Shown: in pieces, positions 8,146-11,823 of the stretch | Position numbering within the stretch: the first letter of the stretch is position 1 | Layout of the letters: each line of letters begins with the position of its first letter | Origin: S139-23 sp047639315 | GTDB lineage: Bacteria > Planctomycetota > GCA-002687715 > DRQF01 | Reading direction: 5' to 3' | NCBI GenBank assembly: GCA_047639315.1 | Contig: JBLINQ010000154.1 | Span: 1-11,823, forward strand | DNA: 11,823 nt | Notes under the pieces: model-generated | Seen by the model: the letters and a program-made list of their open reading frames with translations, nothing else | Database searches by the model: none | Told to the model about the DNA's origin: nothing | Program-made: the position numbers and the translations under genes

Positions 8146-9399
8146 TTAGTGCCAGCTAACACTCTCAAAGGAAAGCGTGCAGTTATCGAGGCATAGTCCC
8201 ATAGGCGACTCCGGTTCAAGTAGAGTCGCGATCTTCTTGCCGTTTACCTTGATCTGGAGCGCTTTGCGCTTCCTCTTGGCGTGGATCCGATGCGACCCTT
8301 TTTTCTTCGGGCGTGGAGTGGTGCCACGTGAGATGTTCGTCCATTTACCATGGCGGCGCTGATCGATCTTCCATTTGCGCCCCTTTACCAGTAATACGGT
8401 GTAATCCTTGACATTGGACCAGTGCAATACGATACCACCTGACCAAGTCTTGTTCGATTTTGGTTCAACAATGGTCGTCGAGAATTCTGAGCAGGGCAAT
8501 TTGGTTCGAGACATGGAAACAACTGCGGCTGCGCCTCTAACAGTTGAGGCCGACGTCCCTTCCCACTGGTTGAACACTTGGACCATGGGTTCTTGATTGG
8601 TCTTGAGCCAGGCCAAGAGGCTTTTCAGAGGACTCTTCTCGGTTCCAAGGATTCGCCCTATCAAGGTTGCTCCCGACTTGCCTTGGTTCAAACTCTTAGC
8701 GGCGGAACGCCATCTCTTCTGCGCTCTTTTGTCGGGACGACAGAGCCAGTGAATCAGGGCCCATTGTTCGGCACGGTTAGACTTGCGTTCTGACTTAATC
8801 AATGATCTCAAATCGTATCCAGGCGCACTCATGATCTTCAGCGCTTCGGCTGGATAATCCTTGAGGGTGATGAGAGGGACGACTCCGAGTTGAAGAGTCT
8901 TTCCGTCCCAAGAATGTCGCGAGAGGTACTCGGCCAGACCTTCGATGAACCACTCATCTTTGGGGTTTTTGTTCTTCGTGCTGGAAAGAAAATGGAACTG
9001 GTGAATGCACTCGTGAATAAGCAATTGCCGCGTGTAGTAGATCGTTGGTTGACGAAATTGATAAACGGTCTTCGATGGTGGCCAGTAATATCCACCGGCT
9101 GATTTGCCTGGAGGGTTCGCCTTGTCTTTGAGGATCTGCTCGTGAAAGGACGCGTATTTCTCGAAGAGATACACCTTGAGCCTTTCGTTCTTGCCTAAGG
9201 TCGGAAAGGCCCCGAAGAACTTTCCTAACTCCTGCCAAGCTGCTTCGATGACTTGGAGTTGAGCTTCGGCTTCTGCTGGTGGAAAATCACTATGGAGCGT
9301 GTAATGGTCGGAATTCGTTGTGAACAAGTCTTGCGCCGGAGCAGCGGTCGCTCCGAGGCAGATCAAAGACATTAAGGTCACAAATCGCAATCGGCTCAT
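8146..9399 (-). CDS. Exported HExxH metalloprotease-like protein (DUF1570-like gluzincin) with jelly-roll C-terminus
   Basis: The protein has 417 residues from ATG 9399, giving a signal peptide MSRLRFVTLMSLICLGATAA with cleavage near APA-QD. The in-frame ATG at 9459 lies inside a 13-bp hairpin and adds a charged extension, so I reject it. The zinc site is visible: HECIH at 129-133, then WFIEGLAEY with Glu153 as the probable third ligand, 20 residues after His133. This arrangement is that of DUF1570-like gluzincins, common in planctomycetes. Residues about 180-275 are helical. Residues about 282-417 look like a concanavalin/DUF1080-type jelly roll (GGIVLHWSNVKDYTVLLV, then HRIHAKRKRKALQIKVNGKK) with an unusually basic segment at 362-380. 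It probably cleaves or binds extracellular peptides or glycoproteins; the substrate is unknown. It lies 80 bp upstream of the serine hydrolase gene, with no clear terminator between them. Confidence 0.88.
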   Translation of the reverse strand: MSRLRFVTLMSLICLGATAAPAQDLFTTNSDHYTLHSDFPPAEAEAQLQVIEAAWQELGKFFGAFPTLGKNERLKVYLFEKYASFHEQILKDKANPPGKSAGGYYWPPSKTVYQFRQPTIYYTRQLLIHECIHQFHFLSSTKNKNPKDEWFIEGLAEYLSRHSWDGKTLQLGVVPLITLKDYPAEALKIMSAPGYDLRSLIKSERKSNRAEQWALIHWLCRPDKRAQKRWRSAAKSLNQGKSGATLIGRILGTEKSPLKSLLAWLKTNQEPMVQVFNQWEGTSASTVRGAAAVVSMSRTKLPCSEFSTTIVEPKSNKTWSGGIVLHWSNVKDYTVLLVKGRKWKIDQRRHGKWTNISRGTTPRPKKKGSHRIHAKRKRKALQIKVNGKKIATLLEPESPMGLCLDNCTLSFESVSWH

Positions 9400-9431
9400 G
9401 CTCCGAGTTTTCTCGTCTTCAAAGAATTCAA

Positions 9432-9467
9432 TCGAAAGAGGGCTGATGATCAAAATCATCAGCCCTC
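9432..9467 (-). terminator. Intrinsic terminator-like hairpin after the sigma operon
   Basis: GAGGGCTGATGAT (9438-9450) and ATCATCAGCCCTC (9455-9467) pair perfectly over 13 bp around a 4-base loop. Read on the minus strand it is followed by TTTCGATTGAATTC, a modest U-rich stretch. It lies 34 bases past the stop codon of the secretin-like gene (9501) and before the metalloprotease start (9399), so it probably ends the sigma operon transcript. It could instead form the 5' end of the metalloprotease mRNA. Confidence 0.72.
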
Positions 9468-9469
9468 AT

Positions 9470-9498
9470 AAGATAGTCGTTTCGTGGCGTTGTGTCGA
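9470..9498 (-). promoter_or_regulatory. Possible sigma70-like promoter for the metalloprotease gene
   Basis: On the minus strand TCGACA (9498-9493) matches the -35 consensus at five of six positions. After exactly 17 bases, TATCTT (9475-9470) matches the -10 at four of six. It lies just after the stop codon of the upstream gene. Transcription would begin near 9463, inside the first arm of the 13-bp hairpin. This is a pattern match only. Confidence 0.3.
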
Positions 9499-9500
9499 GT

Positions 9501-10343
9501 TTAGTCCAGGATGGTCACTTTGATGGCACACACCAAGATCGACTTGGCCCCGGTATCCAGCTTTGCTGCCGGAACGACAAACCACTTGTCTGGAACAATG
9601 GTCAAGCTCATCTCGCTCTTGCGGCTGCTCATCACAGGCAAGCCAATTGTTTCGGCACCTTCTTGACATGGAGTTCGGCCAATGACGCTGGTGGTCTTGA
9701 GGGCCGATTCGACGCTAATGAAAGTCGAGTTCTTTGATGGTTGAATTTTTGCCTTCATCTTAAATGCGAGGCCGTCTTTGACTTCAGTTGTCTTCATCTC
9801 GTAAAGATTCTCATTACGTCGTTCGAGATAAAAGAACTTCTTGAGGTCTTCTGTTTCAATGATCGCTTCGCCGCCATCTAAGACAAGCACACTTGGAGCC
9901 GAGACGCCAACTCCGAGCGCTTTGAGCGACTCGACGTTCTCCTCTGTTGCTAACGTTGGAACTCCCTGGCCATTCTCCCAGCGCAAGTTCTGGTTCAACT
10001 TGGCAGCAGACATGGCTTTGCCATTGCCAATCTCGATAAAGACGGTCTCGACCAAGAGCTGCTTTTTCTGGTTGCCCTCTCGTCGAATAGCGTTGAGGGT
10101 GGATAGTCCTTTTTCAATTTCTTGGATGGCTAAGTCGATCCGCTTCTCGGTCTTCGGTGCTTCCTCTTTCAAGGCTCGCAATTGAACCTTAATTTGTCGC
10201 GTAAGATCTACGATGGTTTGCTGCCGTCGCAAATAATTACCACTTTTCAATCGGGTCATGTCTTGAATGAGGACGTCAGCTTCTTGTGCCTTCGTTGAAG
10301 TGAGTGGCAACAGAAGCAAGATGAATAGGGTGATGAGTTTCAT
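9501..10343 (-). CDS. Exported small protein with secretin-like C-terminal half; third gene of sigma operon
   Basis: The protein has 280 residues from ATG 10343. An in-frame ATG at 10508 would overlap the anti-sigma gene by about 150 bases and hide the signal peptide MKLITLFILLLLPLTSTKA (cut before QEA), so I reject it. The ribosome binding site AAAGGA (10349-10354) sits five bases before the ATG, inside the 11-bp gap after the anti-sigma stop codon, which implies coupled expression. Residues about 22-95 are charged and helical, possibly coiled coil. From about residue 95 the pattern recalls type II/III secretion secretin domains: QLLVETVFIEI, then SAPSVLVLDGGEAIIE (149-163), GLAFKMKAKIQP (191-202) and MSLTIVPDKWFVVPAA (245-260). 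Secretins are usually about twice this length or more, so this would be a reduced or pore-less relative. The family assignment is tentative; the export signal is solid. Confidence 0.85.
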   Translation of the reverse strand: MKLITLFILLLLPLTSTKAQEADVLIQDMTRLKSGNYLRRQQTIVDLTRQIKVQLRALKEEAPKTEKRIDLAIQEIEKGLSTLNAIRREGNQKKQLLVETVFIEIGNGKAMSAAKLNQNLRWENGQGVPTLATEENVESLKALGVGVSAPSVLVLDGGEAIIETEDLKKFFYLERRNENLYEMKTTEVKDGLAFKMKAKIQPSKNSTFISVESALKTTSVIGRTPCQEGAETIGLPVMSSRKSEMSLTIVPDKWFVVPAAKLDTGAKSILVCAIKVTILD

Positions 10344-10354
10344 GAGTTTCCTTT

Positions 10355-10816
10355 CTAGTTGTTCTTGTGGATGACGAAGCTTCGGCCAGCCAGGAATCCG
10401 TTGCCGTATTCGTGGCGGTCGATAGCGATCGATGGCAATTGTTCTTGTTGTCGCGGCTCTTGGATCACGATCTCTTTCACCACGGGTTCTGGGGGCGGAG
10501 TCGACCATCGACCCATAGCGAATGTGGATATGGCAACCGCAAACACGGCCGCTATTTTGAGCCAGGGCCAGTGCGACTTCGCTTCGATTCGATCCAATTC
10601 GCTAAACAGCCGATTCTCCAGATCCTCGGAAGGAGGAGAGGTGTCGCCGCTGGTGCCGTTGACGATGACCAGCGTGTTGATGGCGTGGTTGCTACAATTT
10701 GGGCACACCGTCGCATGTCCCATGAGGCTCTGAATGTCGGCGGCAGAGGTCGTTGCTTCTTCGTTGCCACCGGCGAGAAGGTTGATGTGCTCTTGATAGG
10801 TTTGGCACGTTTTCAT
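10355..10816 (-). CDS. Transmembrane zinc-finger anti-sigma factor
   Basis: The protein has 153 residues. The N-terminal cytoplasmic part carries the ZAS-type motif His34-x3-Cys38-x2-Cys41 (in GHATVCPNCSNH), with Cys4 and His10 as possible further ligands. One membrane segment follows at about 86-102 (LKIAAVFAVAISTFAMG), then a Pro/Glu-rich extracytoplasmic tail of about 50 residues ending FVIHKNN. Its ATG overlaps the TGA of the sigma gene as ATGA, and GGAG lies seven bases upstream (10824-10827). This is the standard arrangement for a sigma factor and its cognate anti-sigma. By analogy with that family it should bind and hold the ECF sigma factor at the membrane until a signal releases it. 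The tail has no recognised sensor domain. Confidence 0.88.
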   Translation of the reverse strand: MKTCQTYQEHINLLAGGNEEATTSAADIQSLMGHATVCPNCSNHAINTLVIVNGTSGDTSPPSEDLENRLFSELDRIEAKSHWPWLKIAAVFAVAISTFAMGRWSTPPPEPVVKEIVIQEPRQQEQLPSIAIDRHEYGNGFLAGRSFVIHKNN

Positions 10817-11313
10817 GCGCTTTCTCCGATTCGACAGTCAAGGCCGGCTCGTTGCAAGCTGGCTTTAAGATCTGCGATGGCATGGTGGAGTCTTGACGCC
10901 ACCGTACCTTTGGGGATTTCTAAGACAGTCGCAATTTCGCGATAGTCGAGCCCCAAGCGATGCTTCATCACGAAGACATCTCTCTTGTCAGGCTCCAAAG
11001 ACTGAATGGCTAAATCGAGGATCGCACTCAAGTCTCGCTGCGTATCTGGTGCTGGAATTGAGCTCATGGTTGAGAGACCTGTCGTTTTGGGTGACAGACG
11101 GAACTTGGCGACCTTGCGCCTCGCTATTTGCAGCAAGTAGGCGCGAGGTTGCTCTGGAAGCCCACGATCAAGGCCAAGGTAGAAATCGAGCCAGGTCTCC
11201 TGAAACACCTCATCGCGATCAGCTTCATGGGGCATCTGATGGTGCAAGAATGCCAGCACAACGGTCTTGTACTGCTCGTAGATGCCATTGAATTGCGTTC
11301 GCTTCTGAGTCAT
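10813..11313 (-). CDS. ECF-type RNA polymerase sigma factor
   Basis: The protein has 166 residues, a normal ECF length. Region sigma2 spans about 9-72, with DEVFQETWLDFY (34-45) corresponding to the core-binding helix and PRAYLLQIARRKVAKFR following. A linker of about 25 residues leads to sigma4 at about 97-152, with a helix-turn-helix in YREIATVLEIPKGTVASRLHHA. There is no region 1.1 or 3, as expected for the ECF class. AAAGGG (11318-11323) lies four bases before the ATG. It is the first gene of a three-gene minus-strand operon and overlaps the anti-sigma start by four bases. Its target promoters cannot be read from the window; I saw no convincing ECF-type promoter in front of it. Confidence 0.95.
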   Translation of the reverse strand: MTQKRTQFNGIYEQYKTVVLAFLHHQMPHEADRDEVFQETWLDFYLGLDRGLPEQPRAYLLQIARRKVAKFRLSPKTTGLSTMSSIPAPDTQRDLSAILDLAIQSLEPDKRDVFVMKHRLGLDYREIATVLEIPKGTVASRLHHAIADLKASLQRAGLDCRIGESA

Positions 11314-11406
11314 GATTCCCTTTCCACAGGCTTAGTGGATCATGAAGGCAGATTTGTTCATCAAAAACACAATTTTCTCATCTTTTCTTGCGAGGTGCCT
11401 TTGTCG
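11314..11406. other. Divergent intergenic region between sigma operon and phosphatase
   Basis: The 93 bases separate two genes that point away from each other and must hold promoters for at least one of them. The centre (about 11350-11390) is AT-rich. I tested simple -35/-10 pairs and ECF-like GAAC/TC pairs on both strands and found none convincing. Confidence 0.5.
11392..11397 (+). promoter_or_regulatory. Ribosome binding site fixing the phosphatase start
   Basis: GAGGTG lies nine bases before the ATG at 11407. It supports that start over upstream in-frame codons that would run antisense into the sigma factor gene. Confidence 0.6.
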
Positions 11407-11742
11407 ATGAGAAATCTTCTCTTTGTCTGCAGCCGCAATCAATGGCGTAGCCCAACCGCCGAGTCAATTTGGCGCAAGGACCCAACCGTCAACGTCCGCT
11501 CAGCTGGCACCAGCCAAAAGGCGAAACGAAGTATTCAATCAGCCTATATTGACTGGGCTAACATCATCTTCGTCATGGAAGATAAACACAAGCGCCAGCT
11601 CAAATCGAACTTTGGCGATCAACTCCAACACACTCCAATCCACGTCCTTCACATCCCAGACGAATATCAATACATGGATCCCGCCCTCATCACTGAATTA
11701 GAGAGCTCGGTGTCGCCGATTCTTGAGGACGAGGGCTTATAA
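11407..11742 (+). CDS. Short low-molecular-weight protein tyrosine phosphatase family protein
   Basis: The protein has 111 residues from ATG 11407. The P-loop C-x5-R-S is near the N-terminus as in LMW-PTPs: Cys8, Arg14, Ser15 in LFVCSRNQWRSPTAE. RSAGT (31-35) is the usual following motif. MDP at 90-92 places Asp91 as the probable general acid, though the classical DPY context is absent. At 111 residues it is shorter than the usual 140-160 and matches a compact bacterial subgroup with the CSRNxWRSPTAE signature. It should be a cytoplasmic phosphatase acting on phosphotyrosine or another phosphorylated protein. No partner kinase is visible. It is divergent from the sigma operon, so shared control is possible but unproven. 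Confidence 0.92.
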   Translation: MRNLLFVCSRNQWRSPTAESIWRKDPTVNVRSAGTSQKAKRSIQSAYIDWANIIFVMEDKHKRQLKSNFGDQLQHTPIHVLHIPDEYQYMDPALITELESSVSPILEDEGL

Positions 11743-11823
11743 TCATTCCCGGCTTTCTTGCCGCCGCCTCAGTCACTGCGAAGCTCCTGTCAACATAGCG
11801 TTGTCATCATAAACGAATGTCGA

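Noticed and set aside
9400..9459. ATG 9459 as start of the metalloprotease-like protein
   Set aside because: This codon lies in the arm of a perfect 13-bp hairpin, and the added residues are charged and precede a normal signal peptide.
10344..10508. ATG 10508 as start of the secretin-like protein
   Set aside because: It would overlap the anti-sigma gene extensively with Arg/Pro-rich shadow sequence; ATG 10343 has a good ribosome binding site and a signal peptide.
10367..10945. 192-codon plus-strand frame across the anti-sigma and sigma genes
   Set aside because: It is antisense to two well-supported overlapping genes and has no family features.
11128..11406. N-terminal extension of the phosphatase frame back to 11128
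   Set aside because: It runs antisense into the sigma factor gene; LMW-PTPs begin a few residues before the P-loop cysteine, which fits ATG 11407.
11743..11823. Possible gene or terminator at the right edge
   Set aside because: The last 81 bases show no start with a ribosome binding site and no stable hairpin with a U tract.

Overview
The window reads as bacterial chromosome, most likely from a planctomycete or a close relative. That is inferred from the gene types: large exported multidomain proteins, Asp-box and FG-GAP beta-propellers, a DUF1570-like gluzincin, and an ECF sigma factor with a membrane anti-sigma factor. Base composition looks close to balanced. I saw no tRNA, rRNA, CRISPR array, transposase or attachment site.

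Layout. (1) 1-1277, plus strand: the 3' end of a large secreted beta-sandwich protein cut by the window edge, followed by a clear intrinsic terminator. (2) 1578-5150, plus: a 1190-residue exported Asp-box/VPS10-like beta-propeller protein with a PDZ domain nested inside the propeller repeats, three Arg/Gly- or Lys-rich insertions and an acidic tail. (3) 5171-8065, minus, convergent with (2) across only 20 bp: an exported class C beta-lactamase-like serine hydrolase fused to seven FG-GAP calcium-binding repeats. (4) 8146-9399, minus: an exported HExxH metalloprotease-like protein with a C-terminal jelly-roll-like domain. (5) 9501-11313, minus: a tightly packed operon of ECF sigma factor, transmembrane zinc-finger anti-sigma factor and a small signal-peptide protein whose C-terminal half resembles a secretin domain. 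(6) 11407-11742, plus, divergent from the sigma operon: a short low-molecular-weight protein tyrosine phosphatase.

How they may work together. The sigma and anti-sigma genes overlap by four bases (ATGA), and the exported third gene follows after 11 bp with its ribosome binding site in the gap, so the three are probably translated together. The anti-sigma factor places a zinc-binding motif in the cytoplasm and a short tail outside the membrane. The third protein is exported to the same compartment, so it could be a sensor partner or an envelope-stress target; this is inference. The three large proteins upstream on the map are all predicted to be exported and look like extracellular or periplasmic hydrolase or binding proteins. 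Nothing in the sequence proves that they belong to the sigma regulon. In four cases I moved the start to a downstream codon because it gives a clean signal peptide or follows a good ribosome binding site.

The most unusual items are the PDZ domain and Arg/Gly insertions in the propeller protein, the hydrolase-propeller fusion, the small secretin-like protein tied to a sigma/anti-sigma pair, and a 13-bp perfect hairpin at 9438-9467 that sits between the sigma operon and the metalloprotease gene and overlaps a possible promoter.
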